Part shown: positions 1 to 8,405 of the stretch, one piece after another
How the letters are laid out: every line of letters starts with the position of its first letter
Numbering within the stretch: the stretch's first letter is position 1
Assembly: GCF_003355495.1 (NCBI RefSeq)
Contig: NZ_CP031337.1
Span: 2,175,001-2,239,000, forward strand
DNA: 64,000 nucleotides
From: Crenobacter cavernae
Lineage (GTDB): Bacteria > Pseudomonadota > Gammaproteobacteria > Burkholderiales > Chromobacteriaceae
Direction: 5' to 3'
The notes under the pieces: generated by a model
Database searches by the model: none
What the model saw: the letters and a program-made list of their open reading frames with translations, nothing else
What the model was told of the DNA's origin: nothing
Program-made: the position numbers and the translations under genes

Positions 1-602
1 ACATGCGCGAGCTGCTTTCGCAGATGGGTGAAGCCCACCGCGTCGCCCGCGATCTGCTCGATAACCCGGCTTCGGCCATCCTCGACATCGACCGCGAAGT
101 GGCCGGCATCCTGCGCGATCCTTCGTTCCCGACCGCCAACTTCGGCGTGCCGCTGGCCGGCAGCCTGATCCCGTGGATCGACAAGGACCTCGGCAACGGC
201 CAGTCGAAGGAAGAATGGAAGGGCGGCGTCGAGACCAACAAGATCCTCGGCCGTTCGGCCAACCCGATCCCGGTCGACGGCCTGTGCGTGCGCATCGGCG
301 CGATGCGTTGCCACAGCCAGGCGCTGACCATCAAGCTGAAGAAGGACGTGCCGCTCGACGAGATCGAGGCGATGCTCGCCGCCGCCAACCCGTGGGCCAA
401 GGTCGTGCCGAACACCCGTGAAGACAGCATGCGCGACCTGACGCCGACCAGCGTCACCGGCACGCTGACCGTTCCGGTCGGCCGCCTGCGCAAGCTCGCG
501 ATGGGCAACGACTACCTGTCGGCCTTCACCGTCGGCGACCAGCTGTTGTGGGGCGCGGCCGAACCGCTACGCCGCATGCTGCGCATCCTGATCGAACGTT
601 AA
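1..602 (+). CDS. asd: Aspartate-semialdehyde dehydrogenase, C-terminal part (cut by window start)
   Basis: Asd reduces aspartyl phosphate to aspartate semialdehyde for lysine, methionine, threonine and diaminopimelate synthesis in the cytoplasm. About 200 residues are visible, against roughly 370 in the family, so the NAD(P) domain and the catalytic Cys lie upstream of the window. The visible part carries the conserved DGLCVRIGAMRCHSQA segment with the active-site His, then NPWAKVVPN and the typical end GDQLLWGAAEPLRRML. The reading frame runs in from the left edge, so the internal ATG at 3 is not the start. It is followed by a hairpin and then by an asd-like paralogue. Confidence 0.95.
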   Translation, partial: MRELLSQMGEAHRVARDLLDNPASAILDIDREVAGILRDPSFPTANFGVPLAGSLIPWIDKDLGNGQSKEEWKGGVETNKILGRSANPIPVDGLCVRIGAMRCHSQALTIKLKKDVPLDEIEAMLAAANPWAKVVPNTREDSMRDLTPTSVTGTLTVPVGRLRKLAMGNDYLSAFTVGDQLLWGAAEPLRRMLRILIER

Positions 603-633
603 GCGCCAGCGGAAACCCCGCCGCGTTGACCCC

Positions 634-665
634 AAGGGCGCTTAACCGCGCCCTTTCTGTTTTTG
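634..665 (+). terminator. Hairpin after asd
   Basis: An 8-bp stem (AAGGGCGC with GCGCCCTT, 634-641 and 648-655) is followed by a modest T-rich stretch. It lies directly upstream of the ribosome-binding site of the next gene, so it may be a weak terminator or attenuator. Confidence 0.55.
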
Positions 666-674
666 GAGTGAAAA

Positions 675-1643
675 ATGAGTGCAAACCTGCAAATCGCCGT
701 CGTCGGCGCGACCAGCCAGCTGGGCGTCGCGCTGCTCGAGAAGTTGGCCGAGCTCTTGCCCCCGTCGGCGCGCGTGGCGGCGATCGACGCCGACGAACTC
801 GACGGCGAAACGGTCGAATACGGCCATCGTGAACTCGACGTGCAAGCGGTGTCCGAGTTCGATTTCGGCCACGCCGGTGCGGCCTTCTTCGCCGAGAGCA
901 ACGAAGCGTTCGCCGCGGCCCGCCAGGCCGCGCGCGACGCCGGCGTCCTCGTGTTCGAAGCCGGCGCGACCGCGTCGCTCGCCGGCCCGGTGCTTGACGA
1001 CGGTGCGATCGCGTTGCCGCAGGACATCGCCTTGCCGCTGGCGCGCGCGCTCGCCGCGCTGGGCTCGGCCAACCTCAAGGCCGTGACCGTTACCGCCTGC
1101 CTGTCGGCCAGCCGCTTCGGCAAACCGGCGATCGAGGAGCTCGCCGAGCAGACCACCGCGCTCTTCACCCAGCGCGAAGCCGAAACCGAACACTTTCCGA
1201 AACGCCAGGCGTTCAACCTGTTGCCCCTGATCGGCGCGGCGGGCGAGGGCGGCGACAGCGACGTCGAACGCGCGCTCGCCGTCGCGCTGCCGGCCTTGCT
1301 CGGCCAAGCTGCCTTGCCGGTGTTCGCCAGCGTGGTGCACGTGCCGATGTTCTTCGGCGTGGCGTGGGCGGTGAGCGTCGAATTCGACGGCGACGCGCCG
1401 CCTATTGCCGAGTTGAACGACGCCTTCCTCAAGGCCGGCCTGTGGCTGAACGCCGAGCCGGGCAAGGGCGAGACGACGGTCAGCCCGATGGACGTGGTCG
1501 GCACCGACCTGTTGGCCGTCGACCGCATCCGCATCCAGCGCAACCGTCTGATGTTCTGGCTGACCGCCGATGCGGCGCGCGTGACGGCGAAAAACTGGTG
1601 CGAACAGTTTGCAAAGGCGATGCAAACTGGGTATTTTGCCTGA
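675..1643 (+). CDS. usg: USG-1-like aspartate-semialdehyde dehydrogenase homologue
   Basis: 322 residues with the Asd fold: an N-terminal Rossmann motif (IAVVGATSQLG, residues 7-17) and a dimerisation domain with FNLLPLIG, which matches the family's FNxxPxI segment. Where true Asd enzymes have the catalytic NC(T/S) motif this protein reads ALPQDIALPL, so it probably lacks the active-site Cys, as USG-1 proteins do. The asd-usg-fimV-truA order is also found in Pseudomonas. The ATG has a GGAG ribosome-binding site 7 nt upstream. Function unknown; dehydrogenase activity is unlikely. Confidence 0.8.
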   Translation: MSANLQIAVVGATSQLGVALLEKLAELLPPSARVAAIDADELDGETVEYGHRELDVQAVSEFDFGHAGAAFFAESNEAFAAARQAARDAGVLVFEAGATASLAGPVLDDGAIALPQDIALPLARALAALGSANLKAVTVTACLSASRFGKPAIEELAEQTTALFTQREAETEHFPKRQAFNLLPLIGAAGEGGDSDVERALAVALPALLGQAALPVFASVVHVPMFFGVAWAVSVEFDGDAPPIAELNDAFLKAGLWLNAEPGKGETTVSPMDVVGTDLLAVDRIRIQRNRLMFWLTADAARVTAKNWCEQFAKAMQTGYFA

Positions 1644-1795
1644 CGCCGGATTGGCACGACTTTTCGCCGTCGCTCGGACAGAATCCGATTGGCGAAATCC
1701 GGGTGGGAAACTAAGATGGCGAGGCAGTTCACGGCGCATGCCGTGTGACTGCGCTTGCCATTAAAACATTTATAACAAATGCCGGAAGGTGGATC

Positions 1796-4030
1796 GTGAC
1801 TAGACAGGCACCCCTCAAACTCAGTGTGCTGCTCGTGGCAGCGTTGTTCTCCGCGAGCGCGTGGGCCGGGTTGGGAAAGATTAACGTCCGCTCGAACTTG
1901 GGAGAAACGCTCCGCGCGGACATTCCCGTGACGGGGCTCAGCGCGGCCGAGCTCGAGGCGCTGCGCGTCGGCCTGGCCGGTAACGATACCTTCCGCGACC
2001 TGAAGGTCGACTACCCGAGCGCGCTGTCCTCGCTGCGCTTTTCGCTGGTGAAGAACGGTGCGAACGGCGTGGTCCGCGTCACCTCGACCAAACCGATCAA
2101 CGAGCCGTTCCTGCGCTTCGTCGTCGAGGCGCGCGGTGCCGCCGCCCGCTCGGTGCGCGAATACACCGTGCTGCTCGACCCGCCCGAGTTCAAGGGGCGT
2201 AACGGCCAGGATCTGGTGCCTGCCGAGACCGGCGTGGCCGCGCCGCGCGGTCGTGTCAAGAACGACGCCGCGCCATCCGCTGCCCGCGCGGGCGTGCTGC
2301 GCGTCGAGCCGGGCTCCAGCCTGAACAGCCTAGCCGCCGGTGTCCAGCCGCCGGGCGCCAGCCTCGCGCAGACCATGGCCGCGCTCGTCCAGCAGAACCC
2401 CAGGGCCTTCATCGCCGGCGACCCGGACCGCCTGCGCGCCGGCGCGCAGCTCAAGGTGCCGAGTGCCGCCAGCATCAAGGCGGTCTCCGTCGCCGATGCC
2501 CGCCGCACGCTGTCGGGCGTGCCCGAACCGGCCGCGGCGGCTTCGGCGCAGAGCGCTCCTGCCCAGGCCGTAGCGGCGCTTCCGGTGGTGCCCGCCCCCG
2601 CGCCCGCCCAGGCCGCCCCCGCGCCGGTCGCTTCTATTCAAGCCACTGCCCCGGTCGCGGCGCCTGCCGCGCCGCAGGCGGCGGCTTCCGCCCCTTCGAG
2701 CGAGACATTGACTACGCTCGAAGGCCAGGTGGCCGAGCGCGACAAGTCGCTGAAAGACGCCGAAACGCGAATCGCTGCGCTTGAAGCAAAATTGCAGAGT
2801 CTCCAGCAGGGTGCGGCCAAGCCGGCGCCGGCTGAGTCCGCTGAGGGCAGCGGCTTTCTCGCCGGTCTCCTCGACAACCTGCCGCTGGTCGGCGGCGTCG
2901 CCGGCGGCGGCCTGTTGCTCGCGCTGCTCGGTGTGCTCGCGGCCCGGCGCAAGAAGGCGCCGGCCTCGGCCAACCTTGGCCTCGCGCCGAACACGCTGAT
3001 CGCCGGCCGCAGCAGTGCCGCGTCTCCGCTCGTGCCCGGCGCGGCCGCGGCGGAGGGCGGCCAGAGCTTCATGTCCGACTTCACCCGTTCCTTCGGCGAG
3101 ATCGACGCCGGCGAGGTCGACCCGGTCGCCGAGGCCGAGGTCTACATCGCCTACGGCCGCGACCAGCAGGCCGAGGAAATCCTCAAGGACGCGCTCAACC
3201 GCGACCCGGCCCGCCACGAAGTGCGCCTGAAGCTGCTGGAAATCTACGCGGCGCGTCAGGACAAGGACAGCTTCGAGCGCGTCGCGCGCGAACTGCATGC
3301 GGCCTTCGACGGCAAGGGCCAGCAATGGGCGAAGGCCGCGGCGATGGGCCTGCTGCTCGATGCGGACAACCCGCTCTACCAGAGCGGCGAAGCGATGGCT
3401 GGCACCCCTGCTGCCGCGGGCGCGCCGCTGACCGAGGCCATCGACCTCGACCAGGAACTGATGGCGGTGGCGCAAGCGCCGGCGCCGTTCAACATGCCGT
3501 TGGCCGAAGGCGCCGTGCCGCCCGAGGCCGCCGCGACGCCGGCAGACGACGGCTTCGACGATCCGCTGCGTGCCGCGTTGTTTGGCGAGGCCGACGCGAT
3601 CGAGGCCGCGCCGGCGCCGCAAGAGCCGGACGCCAAACTGCTCGACTTCGACCTGGACAGCCTCGACAGCGGCGTAGCCAAGGTCGAGAAAGCGCCGGCC
3701 GAGGCTCCGGTCAAGGCGGACGCCAGCCTGCTCGACTTCGACTTCCAGCTCGACGACCCGACGCTGGCCAACGCGACGTCGGTCGCGCCGCCCGAGGAGG
3801 ACGATCTGGGCGATTTCGCCGCCTTGTTCCAGAACAACGAGCCGGCCACGCTGATGTCCGGCGTGTCGGTCAGCGACGACCCGCTCAGCACCAAACTCGA
3901 CCTCGCCAAGGTCTATCTCGACATGGGCGACAGCGAAGGCGCGCGCGAAGTTTTGAAAGAACTCACGGGCGAAGCGAAGGGTTCTCTTAAAGATGAAGCC
4001 GAATTGCTCTTGGCGAAGATAAATATTTAG
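1796..4030 (+). CDS. fimV: FimV-family inner-membrane/peptidoglycan-binding protein
   Basis: FimV proteins are polar hub proteins needed for type IV pilus secretin assembly and twitching. About 744 residues: signal peptide (ends near AWAG), FimV N-terminal domain (about 25-125), a LysM-like segment (about 168-220), an Ala/Pro-rich linker, a coiled coil (about 302-338), one membrane helix followed by ARRKK (about 365-385), cytoplasmic TPR helices (about 440-505) and the conserved C-terminal FimV helical domain (last 45 residues). I prefer the GTG at 1796, which has a GGAAGG site 6 nt upstream and gives a clean signal peptide; an in-frame GTG at 1745 would add 17 residues. A second FimV-type gene follows. 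Confidence 0.88.
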   Translation: MTRQAPLKLSVLLVAALFSASAWAGLGKINVRSNLGETLRADIPVTGLSAAELEALRVGLAGNDTFRDLKVDYPSALSSLRFSLVKNGANGVVRVTSTKPINEPFLRFVVEARGAAARSVREYTVLLDPPEFKGRNGQDLVPAETGVAAPRGRVKNDAAPSAARAGVLRVEPGSSLNSLAAGVQPPGASLAQTMAALVQQNPRAFIAGDPDRLRAGAQLKVPSAASIKAVSVADARRTLSGVPEPAAAASAQSAPAQAVAALPVVPAPAPAQAAPAPVASIQATAPVAAPAAPQAAASAPSSETLTTLEGQVAERDKSLKDAETRIAALEAKLQSLQQGAAKPAPAESAEGSGFLAGLLDNLPLVGGVAGGGLLLALLGVLAARRKKAPASANLGLAPNTLIAGRSSAASPLVPGAAAAEGGQSFMSDFTRSFGEIDAGEVDPVAEAEVYIAYGRDQQAEEILKDALNRDPARHEVRLKLLEIYAARQDKDSFERVARELHAAFDGKGQQWAKAAAMGLLLDADNPLYQSGEAMAGTPAAAGAPLTEAIDLDQELMAVAQAPAPFNMPLAEGAVPPEAAATPADDGFDDPLRAALFGEADAIEAAPAPQEPDAKLLDFDLDSLDSGVAKVEKAPAEAPVKADASLLDFDFQLDDPTLANATSVAPPEEDDLGDFAALFQNNEPATLMSGVSVSDDPLSTKLDLAKVYLDMGDSEGAREVLKELTGEAKGSLKDEAELLLAKINI

Positions 4031-4051
4031 TTGTAATATCATCTGCAAAAA

Positions 4052-4075
4052 AGACCCGCCTACGGCGGGTCTTTG
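4052..4075 (+). terminator. Terminator after first fimV
   Basis: A 9-bp GC-rich stem (AGACCCGCC / GGCGGGTCT) with a TAC loop and a short T-rich tail, about 20 nt after the fimV stop codon. It separates the two fimV-type genes. Confidence 0.8.
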
Positions 4076-4122
4076 CTTGTAAAAGAACGAATGGAGGCGG
4101 CCGACAACGGCCTTGTAGAGAT

Positions 4123-6372
4123 ATGTTGCCGAGAATGAAACCCGCCGTGCTCGCACTCTGCCTCGCGGGCGTGATGGCGCCGGCTTTCGCCGGTCTGACG
4201 GGCTTGAAGGTTCTGTCGCAACCGGGCGAGCCGTTCGAGGCGGAGATCGCCGTCGTCGACGAAGACCTGGATAGCGGCACGACGGTGACGCTGGCCAACC
4301 GCAACCGCTACCCGCAGCTGGGCGTGTACAGCGCCGGCTCGGCCGGCCTGCGCTTCCTGCTGCAAAAGAACGCCAGGGGCGATGCCGTGATCCGCGTGCG
4401 CGGCCCGGCGCAGTTCGACGAGTCGCTGCTGCGCTTCGCCGTCGACGTCAGCTGGTCGTCGGGGCGCCTGGTGCGCGAGTACCAGTTCGACCCGCGCCGC
4501 GGCGCCACGCATCAGCGTCCCGAGCCGACTGCGCCGGAGGAGGGCAAGACTAAGAAGCATGCGGTGATGCCCGACCCGGGTATGCGCGGGCCGGCGATGG
4601 CGCTGGGCGAAGTCCACGTCGAATCGGCGCTCGGCGAACCGCTTCAGGCCAAGATCGAGCTGCTCGGCCAGAACCTGCACAAGGGCGCACTCTCGGTGCA
4701 CCTGGACCCCGACCCGGCGCTCGGCGGCGCCGCGCTCGGCAAGGTCGAGACCGTCTGGCTGCGCCGCGGCGCGCGCGCGGCGACCTTGCTGGTCAAGACC
4801 ACGCGGCCGGTCAACGAGCTGATGCTCGGCTTCGACCTGTCGGTGCAGCACGGCGGCCAGAAGGTGCAGCGGCGCTACAGCATGCTGCTCGATCCGGCGA
4901 CCTCGCATCAGCAGGCGGCGCCGGCCGTGGCGGCCAAAGGCGTCAAGGCGGCCAAGGCCAAGCCCGAGATCGCCGCCCAGGAGCCGGTGCTCAAGAAAGA
5001 ACATGCCGCGCCCCGGGTCGATGTCCCGGCCGGTCTCGCGCCGAAGGCGAGCGGGGCGACGGCGCCGACCAAGGTGAAGGTGATGCTCAAGCGTTACCCG
5101 GTGCGCGAAGGCGACACCTTGTCGTCGCTGCTCGATCGCCTGCACAAGGCGCCCGACGCGGCCAAGGCGATGCGCTGGATGGTCGACAACAATCCGGAGG
5201 CCTTCATCAAGCACGACGCCAACCACATGAAGAGCGGCGCGACGCTGCGCTTCCCGGCGAGCTGGGGCAGCCTGTCCAAGCGCTCGCGTGACGCAGAGGC
5301 GGCAGCACAGGCCATACCGGTCGCCGAGGTGACAACGTTGGCCGAGGCAGCGGCGGCATCGCCCGTCGTGGCCGCCAAGCCGGCCGCGCAGCCGAGCGCC
5401 GCCCCCGCTAAGCCTGCGCCGACGCCGGCCCCGGTCCCGGCTCCGGCCGCGGTGTCGGCCGAGTCCGAGGTGCCCGACGCCACCCCGCAGGCAGAGGCCA
5501 CGGTCCAGCCGGTATCGTCGGATACGCTGACGCAAAAGGTGCAGGAAGCGCAGCTGCGCGCCAGGTTGGCCGAGCAGGAGCGCCAGTTGCAGCGGGTCGA
5601 TGAGACAGCCCGCCACCTCGAGCGACAACTGCAGCGCTTGGCGAGTGGCGAAGCCGTGTCGGTGGAGGAAGGCTCCACCTTGCTCGAGAGGCTGGGCGAT
5701 TCCAAAACGGTGGGCGGGCTCGCCGCCCTCGGCGGGCTGGCCGGTCTGATGGTGCTGATCAACCTGCGCCGTCGTCGCCACGACGGCGAATCGCCGCTGC
5801 CGGATTCGATCATGAACCTCGGTGCCGCGCCGTTCATCACGATCGCGCCGACGATGATGCAGCACTCGCAGCTGAGCCCGCTGACCGACCTGATGCCGCA
5901 GCGCTCGGGCGCGCTGGAAACGAGCGCCGTCGACCGCCTCGCCGAGGCCGAGGTCTACCTGTCGTACGGGCGTCACGACCTGGCGATGGAGTCACTCTAC
6001 ATCGGCATCGCCGAGGCGCCGCAACGCGCCGACCTGCGCCTGAAGCTGTTGGAGATGCTGGCGCAGCTCAAGGACCAGCCGGCCTTCCTGCGCGAGGCGC
6101 AGGCGGTGCGCGACGTGTTCGGCGACGCGCATCCGATCTGGCCGAACGTGCTGACGCTCGCCGCCGCCGCGTGGCCGGACCTGCCGGTGCAGGCCGAGAC
6201 CAACCCGGGGCACGCGTCGGCCGACGAGCCGACGGTGATCGAGTTCGACCCGGCGCCGCTGCCGACGTTGAAAAGCGCGACGGTGTTGGTGCATCACGCC
6301 GACGTGGGCGCCCAAGCCGCCGCCCAGAACGATTTCGGCGGGCCGTCGACGCTGATGCCGGGCCATGCCTGA
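4123..6372 (+). CDS. Second FimV-like protein with duplicated N-terminal domain
   Basis: 749 residues: signal peptide (about 1-23), then two copies of the FimV N-terminal domain (about 24-125 with LLRFAVDVSWSSGRLVREY, and about 160-265 with VNELMLGFDLSVQ), LysM-like domain (about 323-381, YPVREGDTLSSLLDRL), Ala/Pro linker, coiled coil (about 467-510), membrane helix followed by RRRRH (about 527-548) and a TPR segment (about 604-666, AEAEVYLSYGRHDLAMESL). It lacks the C-terminal FimV domain present in the first copy and ends shortly after the TPR. Alternative start ATG at 4135. Its stop overlaps the next gene by 8 nt. A role in polar pilus or secretion assembly is inferred from the family only. 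Confidence 0.8.
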   Translation: MLPRMKPAVLALCLAGVMAPAFAGLTGLKVLSQPGEPFEAEIAVVDEDLDSGTTVTLANRNRYPQLGVYSAGSAGLRFLLQKNARGDAVIRVRGPAQFDESLLRFAVDVSWSSGRLVREYQFDPRRGATHQRPEPTAPEEGKTKKHAVMPDPGMRGPAMALGEVHVESALGEPLQAKIELLGQNLHKGALSVHLDPDPALGGAALGKVETVWLRRGARAATLLVKTTRPVNELMLGFDLSVQHGGQKVQRRYSMLLDPATSHQQAAPAVAAKGVKAAKAKPEIAAQEPVLKKEHAAPRVDVPAGLAPKASGATAPTKVKVMLKRYPVREGDTLSSLLDRLHKAPDAAKAMRWMVDNNPEAFIKHDANHMKSGATLRFPASWGSLSKRSRDAEAAAQAIPVAEVTTLAEAAAASPVVAAKPAAQPSAAPAKPAPTPAPVPAPAAVSAESEVPDATPQAEATVQPVSSDTLTQKVQEAQLRARLAEQERQLQRVDETARHLERQLQRLASGEAVSVEEGSTLLERLGDSKTVGGLAALGGLAGLMVLINLRRRRHDGESPLPDSIMNLGAAPFITIAPTMMQHSQLSPLTDLMPQRSGALETSAVDRLAEAEVYLSYGRHDLAMESLYIGIAEAPQRADLRLKLLEMLAQLKDQPAFLREAQAVRDVFGDAHPIWPNVLTLAAAAWPDLPVQAETNPGHASADEPTVIEFDPAPLPTLKSATVLVHHADVGAQAAAQNDFGGPSTLMPGHA

Positions 6373-6994
6373 CGGTTTTCACCCCGCCGTCGCCATCCTG
6401 ATCTGGCTGGCCGGGGCGATCGCGCTGCAGGCCCTGCCGCTGTCTTTGCTGCTTCCTTTCGCCGCCGTCGCGGTGCTCGCGCTGACTAGGCTCGAGCGCC
6501 GCGCGGTGCTCGTCAGCCTGAGACGCATGCGCTGGCTGCTGTTGGCGCTGGCAGCGGTGATGGGCTGGACGCTGCCGGGGCAGGCGCTGTGGGACGCGCC
6601 GTGGGCGCCGACGCGCGAAGGCTTGGCCGAGGGGGGCGCGCATGCGCTGCGCCTGCTGATTCTGGTCTGGTGGATGCGCATCCTGTGGCTCACCCGCTCG
6701 CGCGACCGGCTGCTGTCCGGCCTGGCCGGGCTCTTTTCTCCGCTGGCCGCGCTCGGCGTGCCGGTCGAGCGAGCCGCACTCCGCCTGTGGCTCACCCTTC
6801 ACTACGCCGACGCGATGCTGGCTTCGCCGCCCGGCTTTTCGATCGCGCGTTGGCGCGCGCTCTGCCTGGACGACATGGCCAAGGCAGGCCCCGATACGGT
6901 AGAGTTGCAGTTTTGCCGCTGGCGCGCGCGCGACGTTGGCGCGGTGCTCGCCGCCGGCCTCGCAATGGGATGGGTGGTGAAGGTGTGGGCATGA
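6365..6994 (+). CDS. EcfT/CbiQ-like small membrane protein
   Basis: 209 residues with four to five hydrophobic segments (about 8-45, 55-75, 95-112, 125-140, 188-206), Arg/Leu-rich. The layout and the RSRDRLLSGLAGLFSPLAALGVP segment resemble the T (transmembrane) component of energy-coupling-factor transporters, but no ATPase or substrate-binding partner is nearby. It overlaps the preceding fimV-like gene by 8 nt and truA by 4 nt (ATGA), so it is translationally coupled to both. Function unproven; the family assignment is moderate. Confidence 0.6.
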   Translation: MPDGFHPAVAILIWLAGAIALQALPLSLLLPFAAVAVLALTRLERRAVLVSLRRMRWLLLALAAVMGWTLPGQALWDAPWAPTREGLAEGGAHALRLLILVWWMRILWLTRSRDRLLSGLAGLFSPLAALGVPVERAALRLWLTLHYADAMLASPPGFSIARWRALCLDDMAKAGPDTVELQFCRWRARDVGAVLAAGLAMGWVVKVWA

Positions 6995-7779
6995 GGATTG
7001 CGCTCGGAATCGAATACGACGGCCGCCGTTTTGCCGGCTGGCAGAGCCAGCCGCACGGCAACACCGTGCAGAACGCGCTCGAAAGGGCGTTGGCCGAGAT
7101 CGCCGGCTCCAAGGTCGGCGTGATCGCCGCCGGGCGCACCGACGCCGGCGTGCACGCGAGCCAGCAGGTCGTCCACTTCGACGCGCCGGTAGAGCGCCCG
7201 CTGACCGCCTGGGTGCGTGGCGTGAACCGCTTCCTGCCGCCCGAGGTCGCCGTGCTGTGGGCCGAGCCGGTGTCGTGCGAGTTCCACGCGCGGTTTTCCG
7301 CGTTCTCGCGCTCCTACAGCTATTTCCTGTTGAACCATCCGGTGCGCCCGGCCCTGTCCGCCGGCCGCGTCGGCTGGTTTCATTCGCCGCTCGACGTCGC
7401 CGCGATGCGCGTAGCCGCCGCGCAACTGGTCGGCCGTCACGATTTTTCCAGCTTTCGCGCCGCCGAATGCCAGGCGAAAAATCCGGTCAAACACCTGCAG
7501 CAGCTCGATATCGTCGAGTCCGGCGGCCTGATCCGTTTCGATTTTTCCGCCGACGCCTTCCTGCACCATATGGTGCGCAACATCGTCGGTGCGCTGGTCT
7601 ACGTGGGCAAGGGCTCGCTTGATGCCCAAGGGTTGGCCGAGCTTCTGGCCGCGCGCGAACGCACGCTCGCACCGCCGACCTTCATGCCCGACGGCCTGTT
7701 CCTGACCGGCGTCGGCTACCCGGCCGAATTCGGCCTGCCCACGCGCGCCGACGCGGCGCGTTTGACGTTCTGGAGTTGA
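6991..7779 (+). CDS. truA: tRNA pseudouridine(38-40) synthase TruA
   Basis: Converts uridines 38-40 in the anticodon stem-loop of tRNAs to pseudouridine. 262 residues, normal length. The catalytic Asp sits in GRTDAGVHA (about residues 48-56), with FHARFSAFSRSYSYFL and the C-terminal HHMVRNIVGALVYVGKG motif also present. The ATG at 6991 overlaps the preceding stop (ATGA), and the stop overlaps the trpF start (TGATG), so the fimV-like, EcfT-like, truA and trpF genes look like one coupled run. Confidence 0.96.
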   Translation: MRIALGIEYDGRRFAGWQSQPHGNTVQNALERALAEIAGSKVGVIAAGRTDAGVHASQQVVHFDAPVERPLTAWVRGVNRFLPPEVAVLWAEPVSCEFHARFSAFSRSYSYFLLNHPVRPALSAGRVGWFHSPLDVAAMRVAAAQLVGRHDFSSFRAAECQAKNPVKHLQQLDIVESGGLIRFDFSADAFLHHMVRNIVGALVYVGKGSLDAQGLAELLAARERTLAPPTFMPDGLFLTGVGYPAEFGLPTRADAARLTFWS

Positions 7780-8405
7780 TGGTGCGACCCCGTATCAAGA
7801 TCTGCGGCCTGACCCGGCCGCAAGACGCGCGCGATGCCGCGCGCCTCGGCGCCGATGCGATCGGCCTCGTTTTCTACGACAAGAGCCCGCGTAACGTGAG
7901 CCTGGAGGCCGCGCGCGCGGTGATCGACGCCTTGCCGCCGTTCGTGTCGGTGGTCGCGCTGTTTGTGAATCCGAGCCGCGAGCGCGTCGACGAAGTGCTC
8001 GCCGCCTTGCCCATCGACATCCTGCAGTTCCACGGCGAGGAAACGCCCGAATTCTGCGCGAGCTTCAAGCGCCCGTATCTGAAGGCGGTGCGCGTGAAGC
8101 CGGGGGTCGATCTGGTAGAATGGGCCGAACGATACAAGGACGCCCGCGGCCTGCTGGCCGACGCCTTCGTCGAAGGCGCGCACGGCGGCACCGGCGCCAC
8201 CTTCGACTGGCGCCTGATCCCCGCAAACTTGACTATTCCGCTGATCCTGTCGGGCGGCCTGACCGCCGACAACGTCGCCGGCGCGGTACGCCGCGTGCTC
8301 CCGGCGGCGGTCGACGTCTCGAGCGGGGTGGAGGCGGGCAAAGGAATCAAGGACGCCGCGAAGATGCAGGCGTTCATACAAGGAGTGACAGATGGATCGC
8401 TATGA
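7779..8405 (+). CDS. trpF: Phosphoribosylanthranilate isomerase
   Basis: Third step of tryptophan synthesis from anthranilate, converting PRA to CdRP. 208 residues of TIM-barrel type with the catalytic Cys in IKICGLT near the N-terminus, DILQFHGEE, and LSGGLTADNV plus VDVSSGVE for phosphate binding and the C-terminal catalytic Asp. Start codon choice is ambiguous: TTG 7776, ATG 7779 and GTG 7782 are all in frame behind GGAG; I use the ATG that overlaps the truA stop. Overlaps trpB by 14 nt. Confidence 0.95.
   Translation: MVRPRIKICGLTRPQDARDAARLGADAIGLVFYDKSPRNVSLEAARAVIDALPPFVSVVALFVNPSRERVDEVLAALPIDILQFHGEETPEFCASFKRPYLKAVRVKPGVDLVEWAERYKDARGLLADAFVEGAHGGTGATFDWRLIPANLTIPLILSGGLTADNVAGAVRRVLPAAVDVSSGVEAGKGIKDAAKMQAFIQGVTDGSL

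Noticed and set aside
599..1732. Long reverse-strand open frame across usg
   Set aside because: Shadow of a high-GC gene; low-complexity Arg/Ser/Ala composition, while the forward frame has a clear Asd fold.
2330..5976. Long reverse-strand open frames across the two FimV genes
   Set aside because: Arg/Gly/Leu-biased shadow frames; forward frames show signal peptide, LysM, membrane helix and TPR.
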